A DNA stretch of 64,000 bases, from assembly GCA_964367935.1 (NCBI GenBank), contig CAYIYZ010000004.1, forward strand, positions 1 through 64,000, written 5' to 3'. The translations under genes were made by a program, and so were the position numbers. Of this stretch, positions 45,359 to 55,629 are shown piece by piece; position 1 is the stretch's first letter; each line of letters begins with the position of its first letter. This DNA comes from Scatomorpha sp964367935 (GTDB lineage: Bacteria; Bacillota; Clostridia; Oscillospirales; Oscillospiraceae). The notes below the pieces were generated by a model. That model was not told where the DNA came from. It saw nothing but the letters and a program-made list of their open reading frames with translations, and did no database searches.

Positions 45359-46648
45359 CTACACCTGTCCTTTCGTCACGGGACGTATTATAGCCTTAGC
45401 CATACGCTCGGGCTTTAATATATCGCATAAAAACGCCGCACTGTCTGCCGCCTTCACTTCGCCGATTAAATCATAGGCTTCAAAAGCACTGTAGCCGTGA
45501 AAATGAGCACTCGTCAAATCTCCGCACAGCCGCTCAAAAGACTCCAAAGCCCGCAAATTGCCGCCGTAAGAGGCACGTCGCACCCTGTCAAAGTTCTTCT
45601 CGTCAAAGCCTTCCTTACAAAGCTTTTCCGCCTGCTTCAGTATTGCTTCATTAACTTTTTCAGGCGAGACACTCTCACCCGAAAACTCTATCCATGCCGC
45701 TCCGCCCGAATAGCTGAGGTCATAGGAAAAATCCGTGCCCACAAGCCCCTCTGCGTATAGTTGAGTATACAGAGGCGACGAACGTCCGGCAAAAGATCGT
45801 AAGGCGAGCTTCGCCAACAGCTTTTGTTGCATAAGTGCTGCGCCATGCGGCGCAGGCTCAAATTTTGCGCCCGTCATAAATATAGGCGCAGAGACCTCCA
45901 TATTGGCCTCAAAACTCGGCTTATACGGGTCTAAACCTTCCTTAGCACCGTAATCGGGTATAGGCACCTCCGAACGTGTCTTACTGAGTATTTTCTCCGC
46001 TATCTCCACTATCTCCTCAGGTTCCGTGTCACCGCTCGCCACACTAAGCACCATATTAGACGGTGCGTAAAACGCATTGAAGCAGTCGTGCAGGGTGTCC
46101 GCCGTTATTTCCGCTATGCTCTCTATAGTACCTGCCACTGAATCACGCACAGGATTTTTCTCAAACAGACACTTCAGCATCTCGAAATATATTCTAAAAT
46201 AAGGGTTGTCCTCTGTCATCCGTATCTCTTGACCTATTATTCCCTGCTCTTTCTCCACACTCTCCGGCGTGAAATAGGGTGTAGACACAAAGTCAAGCAG
46301 TAAACTCAAATTTTCCTTAAACTTAGATGTGCTCTCAAAGTAATAGCAAGTCTGACTATCGGAGGTATATGCATTCGGCGACGCACCGTTTTGCGACAGA
46401 CTCGTCAAGGCATTGCGCCCATCGGGCATATCGAACATCTTATGCTCAAGAAAATGCGCCACACCCGCAGGTGTATCACACATCTTTCCGCCCAAACTAA
46501 AACGTCTCATTGCCGATCCGTAACTTGTCGTAAAACTCGCATAGCTCTTTTTAAAGCCGGGCTTTTTAACCGCATATACCGTCAGACCGTTACCCAAAAC
46601 CGTGGTATAAACCGACTCGCCTATGCGAGGATACTCTATCTTATTCAT
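45359..46648 (-). CDS. M16-family zinc peptidase (YmfH-like, active form)
   Basis: The protein has 429 residues. The inverted zinc motif HFLEH lies near 66-70 with a downstream Glu (EQGIIGQEIRM), as in active M16 peptidases. The neighbour at 46641-47933 is a homologue without the motif, and the two should form a heterodimer, as in YmfF/YmfH of Bacillus, which has been linked to EF-P modification. The two frames overlap by 8 bp, consistent with paired synthesis. The substrate is unknown. Confidence 0.92.
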   Translation of the reverse strand: MNKIEYPRIGESVYTTVLGNGLTVYAVKKPGFKKSYASFTTSYGSAMRRFSLGGKMCDTPAGVAHFLEHKMFDMPDGRNALTSLSQNGASPNAYTSDSQTCYYFESTSKFKENLSLLLDFVSTPYFTPESVEKEQGIIGQEIRMTEDNPYFRIYFEMLKCLFEKNPVRDSVAGTIESIAEITADTLHDCFNAFYAPSNMVLSVASGDTEPEEIVEIAEKILSKTRSEVPIPDYGAKEGLDPYKPSFEANMEVSAPIFMTGAKFEPAPHGAALMQQKLLAKLALRSFAGRSSPLYTQLYAEGLVGTDFSYDLSYSGGAAWIEFSGESVSPEKVNEAILKQAEKLCKEGFDEKNFDRVRRASYGGNLRALESFERLCGDLTSAHFHGYSAFEAYDLIGEVKAADSAAFLCDILKPERMAKAIIRPVTKGQV

Positions 46649-47933
46649 GCTCAGTTCCCTCCTCCGCTCTCAAGAAAAACAGAGAGTCACACTCCATGCC
46701 TTTAGCAATTTCACTTATTGTATCCGCCTGCACTGCCATGCACAACTCCGCCAATTCCTCCGGCTCAAGTTCCTCCTCCATCACAGCTCGTCCCTGCCAA
46801 TAACTCTCGAGCTGTAGAGGACTGTCACCTAAGCTCAACAAATCAGAGGCAAGCCCCACCTTGGCACTCAGCAGCTCCTCATCGCTAATTTTGCCCTCAC
46901 GCACAGCTTCAAGCTGCGCGAATATCTCATCTTTCGCCGCCTCGTACTTGTCGAAATCTATGCCGCTCGTCACGACCATCAGACCCTTATGCAAGTCCAC
47001 AGACGAAGATGCATAGTAGCAAAGTGACAGCCGCTCACGTACATTCATAAAGAGCTTCGACATTACACCGCTGCCGTACACAGCGTTCATCACACGTATA
47101 GCCGCCTCGTCGGGTTCCTCCATGCAATCGCCTAAACGGAAGCCGATAGCAAGCTTACCCTGAGTCACATCCATACTCTCGGAATAGTACCTTGGTTCTT
47201 CCTCTAAGGCATTTAACCGTATATGCGTACCTATATCATAGTTAATTTCAGTTCGTTCCACGCCCGAAAGCGCAGCTTTCAACGCCGTAGCCACTCGATC
47301 GTAGTCTGCGCCACCACAGTAAAACAGCTCAATAGGTGCAGTCTCAAGAAGACTTGAATAATGTGCTGTCAAGCTCTGTGCATCTATTTCCTCTACTCGA
47401 CTCTCATCACCGTAGGGCGAGGTGGAAAAGTCCTCAAAAGCACACATATGCTCTATAAGTCGTGTTACAGCCCAACTGCCCTTATCATTCTTACGTGCTT
47501 TTATCCTATCTATGAGCTTTATCTTCTCGCTCTCCACATAGTCCTCTTTGAACATACCCCTCTCTCTATTTGGCTTTAGCAGTAGTTCAAAGCACAGCCC
47601 TATGCCCTCTTCCAAAAGCCTTGGGCTCTCAGGCACAAAAGTCGAGCCTAAAAAGCTCATTATAAAGCCTGTACTTTGTATTTCACCGAATCTACGCACA
47701 AAGGGTACAAGCTGAGCACCGTACAAAGCTTCCGATGCCGCCGCTACCGCCTCCATGTCCGGATAACGCTCACTGCCACGCACCAGCACTCGTGGTGTCA
47801 ACGCATTTAACGATGCCGTATCACGCTCTAACTGTGTCAGAAACGACACACTTAAGGTATCTGTCTTAAATCTGTCCGTCGTCAACGCTGTCAGGCACAC
47901 TCCGGGCAGTATTTCCTCTCTTATCCTCGTCAA
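46641..47933 (-). CDS. M16-family peptidase homologue lacking the zinc motif (YmfF-like partner)
   Basis: The protein has 430 residues. The M16 fold is recognisable (RVLVRGSERYPDM where the motif should lie, YGSGVMSKLFMNVRER), but no HxxEH is present, so it is the structural partner. The start is TTG at 47933: GAGGAGG lies 7 nt before it, and the nearby ATG at 47940 is out of frame. Its own promoter lies just upstream. Confidence 0.9.
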   Translation of the reverse strand: MTRIREEILPGVCLTALTTDRFKTDTLSVSFLTQLERDTASLNALTPRVLVRGSERYPDMEAVAAASEALYGAQLVPFVRRFGEIQSTGFIMSFLGSTFVPESPRLLEEGIGLCFELLLKPNRERGMFKEDYVESEKIKLIDRIKARKNDKGSWAVTRLIEHMCAFEDFSTSPYGDESRVEEIDAQSLTAHYSSLLETAPIELFYCGGADYDRVATALKAALSGVERTEINYDIGTHIRLNALEEEPRYYSESMDVTQGKLAIGFRLGDCMEEPDEAAIRVMNAVYGSGVMSKLFMNVRERLSLCYYASSSVDLHKGLMVVTSGIDFDKYEAAKDEIFAQLEAVREGKISDEELLSAKVGLASDLLSLGDSPLQLESYWQGRAVMEEELEPEELAELCMAVQADTISEIAKGMECDSLFFLRAEEGTEHE

Positions 47934-47969
47934 AACCCATCCTCCTCATCTTACGCATTTCTTCTGCAC

Positions 47970-47999
47970 AGTATAACACATTCATCACACATATTACAA
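47970..47999 (-). promoter_or_regulatory. Promoter of the M16 pair and lgt
   Basis: TTGTAA (47994-47999) and TATACT (47970-47975), minus strand, 18-bp spacer, with -35 just inside the 80-bp gap after the glucan synthase stop. Confidence 0.55.
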
Positions 48000-48013
48000 T
48001 ATTTCCCTACAAT

Positions 48014-51000
48014 TCACATTTTCTTTACTTCTATCTTATCTCCACGTACCCGTACATGCCGCACTACACCCTCGCCGTCCGTCACATACGCATCATAGCC
48101 GTACCAATCTTTCGGCAACTTCGGCTTAACACTCAATTCGCCATTCTTTAGCATTATGCCCAAAAGATCTTCTGCCACTACTCTCAAAAACCATGCCGCC
48201 GAGCCTGTATACCACGACCAACCACCCTCACCGTACCTGTCCGTATTCGAGTATATGTCGGCGGCGATTACGAAAGGCTCAGTCAAATAATAGCTATCGG
48301 TGCGCCCGAACATGCTTTCTAGCATCTTCAAGCCCTCCATCGTTCGTCCTGTTTTCAGGCAAGCTGAGGCAAACCAGAGCGCCGCATGTGTATACTGTCC
48401 TCCGTTTTCACGAAAGCCTGTGCCGTAGCTTCTAATATACCCTGCGTCCTCCGTATTTTCATCAAAGGGCGGATCGAACAACTTAATTATACCGCTTTCC
48501 TCATCGTAAAGTCGCAGTAACGCAGTGTCCAGCGCCTTTTCCACCTGCTCTTTTGTCGCCCTCTTGCAAAATGCCGACCAACTCTGTACCAAACTGTCTA
48601 TCTGACAGCCCTCACTGCGCATCGAGCCCAAAAGCGCACCGTCATCGTAACTGCCTCTCAAATACCTGTCATTCTCAAAGCAAGCGTCTGCCGCTCTCGC
48701 CGCTTCCTCTCCGCTCAGCGCCACCTCTCTTGCCTTATCGCTCTCGCCTCTGTGCTCTAAGAGCTTTGACATCCGCTCTGCCGTATGCGCATAGAACCAA
48801 GACAGCCATACGCTATCACCACGACCCTCTATACCAACCTTGTCCATGCCGTCGTTCCAGTCGCCCTCACCTATCAAAAACACACCCAGTTTACCCACAC
48901 CACGCTTTTGCACTAAGTCCATAGCTCTCAGTGCATGTTGTAGCACACTCTCTGAGCCTACATGCTCACGCACAAGCTCATAGCGGCTTTTCTCATGCTC
49001 TGACAAAACCGCTGAACGCATATAGGGCACAGTCTCATCGCACAGACTCAAGTCGCCCGTCTTCTCGCAGTATTCACACAAAGCCCACGCCAACCAAAGG
49101 AGATCATCGGAGCAGCGTGTGCGAACACCCCTACTGCCCGTGGGAAGCTCATGCCACCAGTGCATGACATCACCCTCAGCATACTGATGCCTGCACGCTT
49201 CCAATATTCGATGACGTGCTATATTCGCATCGTACATTATCATGTTAGCCGCATCCTGTAGCTGATCCCTGTAGCCGTAAGCGCCACCCGATTGATACAT
49301 ACTGCAACGTGCCATAAGCCTACACGCCATCGCCTGATACGCCACATGTCCGCCCAGTGCCAAGTTCAAACGCTCTGAGGGTGTTTGCACCGTAAATGTC
49401 GTACACAGCTTCGTCCAATGCTCCTTTGTGCGCTCAAAGTACTCCTCCGCCTGTATTAAAAGCATCTCCAATTTCGTAAGCTCATCTGTTCCGCAAACTA
49501 GCACAAGCCGACTACAGTCGGAAAACTTCGCCGCAAAGCAAGCATATGCTCCGCTACGATCTTTTTCGTCGTAGTCCTCTGCCAATGCAGACGCTTTGTC
49601 GCAAGTATAACCCTCCGGCATTTGCGAAAACAGTGCACGGAATTTAAGACCCGTATACTCACAACAGGCATTGCTCGCAGTGAACACTCCATCCTCGTAA
49701 GTGGCACTCAGCGCTCGTGCATCAGACATATCTGCACCCATCACCAATGAGCTCTGCCATTTAAGATTCTGCACCGCACCGTCTATTATAAACACACGTG
49801 CGTCTATATCATGCGGTACATATGCACGCACACGTACACTTGCACTCGGGTCGCCCTCATGACCCGTCTCCCACATCGCATATCCCAAGCCGAACTGTAC
49901 TCTGCGCTTCACTCCATCCTCGTCGCAAAAGAGGCTGACCCTTTTACCCTCATGAATGACACTGAGAGTCTCGTCACCATCTATGGCTCGGAGATCGTTA
50001 TGCCATGCGTTTATGCGGCATTCTCTTGCATTCTCATACCACATGTTGCCACCGCCCGAGTCCGAGGCTATATAGCCGAAACGACCGTTTGTCAGTATGG
50101 TCGACCATGCTCTATGTGGCAGTCGGTGTTCTGTCACAAAGCTAAAGCTGTTTGGTTCTATTTCCCACTGCAAGTTTCCGCCACGCCGAGGCAGTTTAGG
50201 CGGAGGAAGTCGTAGAGCACGTGCTACACGCTCCTCCTCACCGCACACAAGCGCCGAATTCCCCTTTATAAGCATACCGCCCGACTGAACGTCAGCTATA
50301 TGCACGCCGCCCCTTGCGCCTAGCACTCCCTCTCTACCTTGCGCAGTCAGAGAGTCAGTCACCGCACGACTCGTATTACGCAAGTAGTCGCCGCCCTCGT
50401 CTGTCAAAAAGCAAAGGTCGAAGTTTATACCCAAGGCACTAAAGAGGGCATGTCTTCGTACGAGCATTTCCATGCTCTTTCTGTCCGTGTCCTCTGTCAC
50501 TGTCATCGTGACTATAGGCAGGTCACCTGATATACCAAAGCGCCATAAGGCGTCCTTAGCACATGTTACAGGCCCTCTCACATCGGGGTAAACTATATCC
50601 GACAAGGCATCCATTGCCGCCGCCACTTCCCTTGCGGTCATGCCCAAGGATGCGGCGCTTGCACCCAGCATATCCGCATAATCCGATGTCGTTGCAAGCA
50701 GTGCACGCTTCGCAGATGACAGTGCTCTGTCACCTTCTTCGGAGTATGAGAGCGTTAATCTACACATAAAGCTCTCATCTGCACCTGCCTCGAACGGCAC
50801 TGAAACACGAATTCGAGGCGAGGACAAAGATCCTAAGGGACTGCCTGTATCATTAGCCGAAAACTCCGCCTCCGTATCACAAGCTACGCATAAGGTACTT
50901 TTACCCATCTCACCCCTCGCCGCACGCTCCAACATGAGTGCATTTTCACGCATACGAGCCGAGAGACCTAGACGCCAAAATGCCGGATGAGCTCTATAAT

Positions 51001-54000
51001 CACTTAGAGGCGCAAGTACGGGTTCAAACTCAAAATTCAAAACGCCCTTCACAGGCTTTGCTGTTCTTATCTCTACCGTGCGCACCTCCGTACAGTCAAA
51101 ATTACAGACTGCCGAGGACACTCTACTCTTAATTTCATCATTTTCGGCACTCACCGTGGCGGATGTCCCCGAAAATGTATAAGAGAACTCCAAGCCCTCA
51201 GAGCCCTGAGACGCCGGCAAAAGTCCTATACGCTCACTGTCCTTATTGACATATATATCAAAACCTATAGGCCCTTCAAGTTTAGACTCCGTACTGTTAT
51301 ACAGCAGCTTGTCACGTACAAGTGTGCGTGAAAATCCTGATTGTGTCAGCAGTAGTTGCATGACACCGTTAGACAGTACGGTGCAAGCAGGCTCCGTGAA
51401 GTTTACTCCTTCTCCGCTCTTTTCCCAAACAGGTGGTTTTATCCGTTCACTCTCAGCTCTGTACTGCACTTGCGTTTTACGCAACACCTTACTGCCCACA
51501 GGTACACGCTCTGCCAAGAGAATTTCAAAAGCGCCCATATCGGCATCAGCCATAAAGCGCTTTCTTAAAATGTTATCACTAAGTGCATTCGTTATGGCCG
51601 CCATACTCATACCCAAGTGGTGCGCCATAAAAGAACGTACAACTTCACCTCCGCCATTACTACGCAAAGGTGTGAAGTCCACAGCCTCATACAAACCGTA
51701 CTCACCGCTTGCACCGTATTGTTCAAAGGCACGCACATTGGCTATTGCTGCCTTTGCATCCACAGCCAAACTCAGAAAAGCAGAATAGGGTGAGAGTACC
51801 TTGTCCGCCTCCATACCCCTTTTTAGGGCAAGTTCCGCTGAGCCGTGCGCTTTGTACCTATATGACAAGGAACTGTCAAGTGCATAAAACGAGCTTTCAG
51901 ATGCACCCCACAACCCGTCCGTATTCTCTATATCTTTTTGCACGGCGAGACAAAAGTTTGCATTTTCCCAAAAAGCGCTGTGCCTCTTGAGTGGCAGAAA
52001 CAGTTCGGGCATGAGGTACTCAAACATTGTGCCCGTCCAACTGCCCATGCCACGTCTACCCTTGTAGTCTAATTGTGAGCGTGACAGGCTGCGCCAATGC
52101 CTCGCTGTTACTGTGCCGTTTGCTATGGTCGTATAGGCTGTAAGTCTCGCCTCACTTGCCATAAGGTCATATCTGCTCTCGCTCAGCCTGTCGGCACTCA
52201 CGTCGAAGCCTATAAAGTACAGATTTCTCGTCTCATCATAGAGCGGTGTAAAATCCATGGCCTTATAAAGGGCATGGGCACGCTCTGCCAAGTCCTCTCG
52301 CCCGTACTCTATAAGTCCTGCTCTCAATACTAAAAGACAGGCGGCAAAGTTACCGCTATCTACAGTCGAGACATACTCGGGGCTGAGAGTTTCACAAGTT
52401 CGTGTATCGTACCAGTTAAGAAGATGTCCTCGCCATTTTTTGAGTTTCTCCGTCGTGCTGAGCATATTCTCCAAAAGCTCAATTATCTTAGTACTCGTAC
52501 CGAGGTTTAAGTCTAAGGCGCAGAGGGCACTTACCATGGCGAGACCTATATTTGTCGGTGATGTTCTATGCGCCACGCCCACAGGCGGTAGCACCTGATA
52601 GTTATCCGGTGGTAGATAATTTTCCTCTTTAGTGCAAAACACCTCGAAGTATCTCCATATAGCCGCTGCCTGCCTCTTGAGATACTTTCTATCCTCAGAA
52701 CTCAATGCACTCTCAGCAGTATTTTTACGTGACAATCCATATGCCATAAGCGGTGTTAACATCCATAACGCAGCCAACACAGCACCCCACACGTTCGCCG
52801 CAAGCACGGTTAAAAGTGCGCCTATAACAGAGGGGAAAAACATAGAGCGTAGATAGTCTGCTCCCGTGCCCGATTGCTCGCTCTGTGCCGCAGTTTGCCA
52901 CGACAAAAGTCCACGCCTTGAAACGCCCATACGCCACAAGGCACATACTATAGCAGAAAGGCTGACTGCCGCCTCAGCAGGCAGAAACAAAATGTCGTAG
53001 ACACAGGATAAAACCGCTGACAAAAATGAGCCGGAAACAGCGCTGAAATAGCGTGCACGGCGCTCACCACCGCCACGAAATATACGTTCGCCCATGGCTA
53101 TTAATATTCGCGATGCATAAGCTACACCAACTATAACAGCAGAAAAAACAGTTAGGGGCACAGGGTAAATTATCGCTATCACCACTGCAATAAAGTTTAC
53201 TAACGGTAACAGACTAAATCTTAAGCACTCTATGAGTCGAAGTATATCGCCCCACGCCAACTTCTTCCCATAGCTTTGCAGAAAGCTCAAATTCTGCCAG
53301 TCACCACGTATCCAGCGATGCAGACGCTTATAATATGAGGTGGGTGTCGTCGGAAAGCCATCAACAAATATACAATCACTCATATACGCTCCACGCAATA
53401 GTGCCGCTTCTACAAAATCGTGCGACAGTATACGACCTTCAGGCAGACTCTTGCAACACTCGAGTAGCATCTCGGCATCTATTATGCCCTTTCCCGAAAA
53501 GCCTCCGCAAGCCCACACATCATTGAAAATTTCGCCCGATGCAGAGCAATAAGGGTCCACGCCACCCTGTGCCGACTTCATACGTGAAAAATACGTCGCC
53601 GTCGCAGAATCTAAGCTGACGCACATGCGTGGATGGATAAGGCCATGACCGCTCACCACACGTCCCAAGCGTCTGTTTAAAACCGGCCGATTGTTAGGGT
53701 GCAGCATAGCTCCTATAAGCTCACGCAAACTATTTGGCGTGAGCTTTGTATCGGCATCTAGGCTTATAATATAACGTACAGACCGCAAGTCCGACTTTGT
53801 ACCGGAGGCGCAGATGAGCGCACTGTCTCCCTCGCACAACTCACGTGCTAAGTCCATGATAGCGCCACGCTTACGTTCATGCCCAAACCATACACCCTCT
53901 GTTTCGCTGTAAGTGCGAGCTCTGTGCAAAAGATAAAAACCACCGCCGTATTTGGCATTTAGACCGTCCACAGCATTTTTGGCTGCCGTCAAAGCCGCTT

Positions 54001-55195
54001 GATCCGTGGCCGTCAGCTCCCTCTTGCTCTCGGGCAGATCCGCCAACACACCGTAGAGTACATTTTTGCCGCAGTCACGTGAGATTAGTGCAAGCTTCTC
54101 CAAGGACTCCGCCAACGCCGCCGCACTGCGCTCATCTGTGAGTAGTGTCGATATAACGCAGATACTGCGTCCTTCAGAGGGCACTCCACCCTTTAGCTTC
54201 AGGCGTAGCACTTGCCGACTTTTTACAAAATGCAGAAGTACATAGTCGCTAAGTCGCTTCGCAAGTTCCGATAAGGCAAATGCAGAGAGCAAAAACGCAG
54301 CTAAACCAGCTCCGAGACTGCCCGTCACCGCATAATATATAATTATGGGTAGAACTGTGACCGCCGCATACATCAAAATCTGTACAAGCGCCGCGCACCT
54401 ATTGACGCCCATATCACCCTCAAACAGCAACTTGCCTATGTGCACCCTTTGCGACTCCGCTCTTTCCACTATCCCCGTCGCAGTGCTTATATCGTCCACC
54501 TTATTCTTTTTCGATATCTGCGACAGCTTACGCCTGTAGTATTCACGACTGCGCTCGTCCATGGACGAATACACACCGCTTTCCTCGTCTGACAGTATCT
54601 CTTCAACTTTGTCTATACGCCTGCGTAAGGAGCTTAAGTCCAGGTTACCCAAAAGGCGCAGAGAGCCTATGGCTTCTATTAGTTCGCCCGTACGACTGCG
54701 CATTTTGATATCCTTACATATTTCGGCTATGAGCGCTACCAAAGCGGCACGCACACAAGCTATGAGCACCGTCTGCTCATCACGTGTAAGTGCCGTCACA
54801 GTCTGAAACGCCTTGAAATACTGCTCAATACGTGCCTCATCCACTTTTCCGCCGCCACTACGCACCAAAGCGGCACAGGCTTCAAATACGAAACTACCAC
54901 CTTCCGATTTTCGTAGCTTTGCATCGCCTTTTAACTCGCTAATTGCCGAGAGCGCTTCCCTTTTAATAAGATAATGGTTATCCAAAAGCCAAGCGGCACA
55001 TTCAGGCACATCCCGACGCCCTACATAACTCGCTTCAAACGCCGCATATCTACTATCTATATCGGCTATATAACCGCGGACACTCGCACCCAAAGAGCGT
55101 GTTGATTCTTCCTGCATGGCTTTAAGCGAGTTTGCTCTATCACGTGCAAATCTCGCCAACTCTTCTAACTCTATACGATTATCAGATTCGGACAT
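48014..55195 (-). CDS. Cyclic beta-1,2-glucan synthase-like protein (GT84 plus GH94)
   Basis: The protein has 2393 residues, somewhat shorter than the 2800-residue proteobacterial enzymes. In order: a soluble N-terminus (1-260), membrane helices (about 270-310), a glycosyltransferase region with the acidic motif SLDADT near 479, more helices (about 652-820), a glucoamylase-like domain (about 865-1290, MGSWTGTMFEYLMP), carbohydrate-binding parts and a C-terminal GH94 phosphorylase domain with GDWNDGMD near 2110. In the family, glucose is polymerised from UDP-glucose and the ring is closed or trimmed by the GH94 part. galE and a nucleotidyltransferase lie 7 kb away. GT84/GH94 proteins are best known in Proteobacteria; a clostridial member is less usual. 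The architecture is certain and the product is inferred. Confidence 0.9.
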   Translation of the reverse strand: MSESDNRIELEELARFARDRANSLKAMQEESTRSLGASVRGYIADIDSRYAAFEASYVGRRDVPECAAWLLDNHYLIKREALSAISELKGDAKLRKSEGGSFVFEACAALVRSGGGKVDEARIEQYFKAFQTVTALTRDEQTVLIACVRAALVALIAEICKDIKMRSRTGELIEAIGSLRLLGNLDLSSLRRRIDKVEEILSDEESGVYSSMDERSREYYRRKLSQISKKNKVDDISTATGIVERAESQRVHIGKLLFEGDMGVNRCAALVQILMYAAVTVLPIIIYYAVTGSLGAGLAAFLLSAFALSELAKRLSDYVLLHFVKSRQVLRLKLKGGVPSEGRSICVISTLLTDERSAAALAESLEKLALISRDCGKNVLYGVLADLPESKRELTATDQAALTAAKNAVDGLNAKYGGGFYLLHRARTYSETEGVWFGHERKRGAIMDLARELCEGDSALICASGTKSDLRSVRYIISLDADTKLTPNSLRELIGAMLHPNNRPVLNRRLGRVVSGHGLIHPRMCVSLDSATATYFSRMKSAQGGVDPYCSASGEIFNDVWACGGFSGKGIIDAEMLLECCKSLPEGRILSHDFVEAALLRGAYMSDCIFVDGFPTTPTSYYKRLHRWIRGDWQNLSFLQSYGKKLAWGDILRLIECLRFSLLPLVNFIAVVIAIIYPVPLTVFSAVIVGVAYASRILIAMGERIFRGGGERRARYFSAVSGSFLSAVLSCVYDILFLPAEAAVSLSAIVCALWRMGVSRRGLLSWQTAAQSEQSGTGADYLRSMFFPSVIGALLTVLAANVWGAVLAALWMLTPLMAYGLSRKNTAESALSSEDRKYLKRQAAAIWRYFEVFCTKEENYLPPDNYQVLPPVGVAHRTSPTNIGLAMVSALCALDLNLGTSTKIIELLENMLSTTEKLKKWRGHLLNWYDTRTCETLSPEYVSTVDSGNFAACLLVLRAGLIEYGREDLAERAHALYKAMDFTPLYDETRNLYFIGFDVSADRLSESRYDLMASEARLTAYTTIANGTVTARHWRSLSRSQLDYKGRRGMGSWTGTMFEYLMPELFLPLKRHSAFWENANFCLAVQKDIENTDGLWGASESSFYALDSSLSYRYKAHGSAELALKRGMEADKVLSPYSAFLSLAVDAKAAIANVRAFEQYGASGEYGLYEAVDFTPLRSNGGGEVVRSFMAHHLGMSMAAITNALSDNILRKRFMADADMGAFEILLAERVPVGSKVLRKTQVQYRAESERIKPPVWEKSGEGVNFTEPACTVLSNGVMQLLLTQSGFSRTLVRDKLLYNSTESKLEGPIGFDIYVNKDSERIGLLPASQGSEGLEFSYTFSGTSATVSAENDEIKSRVSSAVCNFDCTEVRTVEIRTAKPVKGVLNFEFEPVLAPLSDYRAHPAFWRLGLSARMRENALMLERAARGEMGKSTLCVACDTEAEFSANDTGSPLGSLSSPRIRVSVPFEAGADESFMCRLTLSYSEEGDRALSSAKRALLATTSDYADMLGASAASLGMTAREVAAAMDALSDIVYPDVRGPVTCAKDALWRFGISGDLPIVTMTVTEDTDRKSMEMLVRRHALFSALGINFDLCFLTDEGGDYLRNTSRAVTDSLTAQGREGVLGARGGVHIADVQSGGMLIKGNSALVCGEEERVARALRLPPPKLPRRGGNLQWEIEPNSFSFVTEHRLPHRAWSTILTNGRFGYIASDSGGGNMWYENARECRINAWHNDLRAIDGDETLSVIHEGKRVSLFCDEDGVKRRVQFGLGYAMWETGHEGDPSASVRVRAYVPHDIDARVFIIDGAVQNLKWQSSLVMGADMSDARALSATYEDGVFTASNACCEYTGLKFRALFSQMPEGYTCDKASALAEDYDEKDRSGAYACFAAKFSDCSRLVLVCGTDELTKLEMLLIQAEEYFERTKEHWTKLCTTFTVQTPSERLNLALGGHVAYQAMACRLMARCSMYQSGGAYGYRDQLQDAANMIMYDANIARHRILEACRHQYAEGDVMHWWHELPTGSRGVRTRCSDDLLWLAWALCEYCEKTGDLSLCDETVPYMRSAVLSEHEKSRYELVREHVGSESVLQHALRAMDLVQKRGVGKLGVFLIGEGDWNDGMDKVGIEGRGDSVWLSWFYAHTAERMSKLLEHRGESDKAREVALSGEEAARAADACFENDRYLRGSYDDGALLGSMRSEGCQIDSLVQSWSAFCKRATKEQVEKALDTALLRLYDEESGIIKLFDPPFDENTEDAGYIRSYGTGFRENGGQYTHAALWFASACLKTGRTMEGLKMLESMFGRTDSYYLTEPFVIAADIYSNTDRYGEGGWSWYTGSAAWFLRVVAEDLLGIMLKNGELSVKPKLPKDWYGYDAYVTDGEGVVRHVRVRGDKIEVKKM

Positions 55196-55629
55196 AGGCT
55201 CTTACATCCTCCGCAACGACATATTTTAAGATAATATGCCCACTTGCGGTAAATTTTATGTAAGTAGGGGGCGAACCTATGTGTTCGCCGAAATCCTTTT
55301 TCATGCCCTGTAGGGCAAGGGCTCTGCTCTTGCCGAACCATTTTACTGCGGAAAAATGGTTTTTTGTTTTTGTTTAGTCGGGGCTCTGCCCCGAACCCCT
55401 GAGAGTTCCGTGCGTTGCGACGCACTGGCAAGGGCGTTGCCCCTGCCCCCACGATTTTTTGAAAAAAATCGAGTAAAACTTTTAATTCGGTGCTCTGCGC
55501 CAGCGCCGCAAGTGCGGCGTCACAAGTATTTTGCGTCAGCAAAACCTTGATGCCGTCGGAATTCACTTCCGACGAGCAGATTAAATCAAACAGGGGTCCC
55601 CAAGTGGCGTAGCCACTTGGGGAACTATC
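55196..55629. repeat. Mosaic intergenic hairpin repeat (element C)
   Basis: The 434-bp gap has a GGCGAAC...GTTCGCC stem, AAGGGC/GCCCTT-type stems, the ACCATTTT...AAAAATGGT stem with T run and the CGGGGC...GCCCCG stem shared with elements B and D, then GATTTTTT...AAAAAATC, GCCGCA...TGCGGC, CGTCGGAA...TTCCGACG (55554-55574) and a perfect 11-bp stem with 3-nt loop (55598-55622). No gene is supported. It ends the 55630 gene. Confidence 0.7.
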
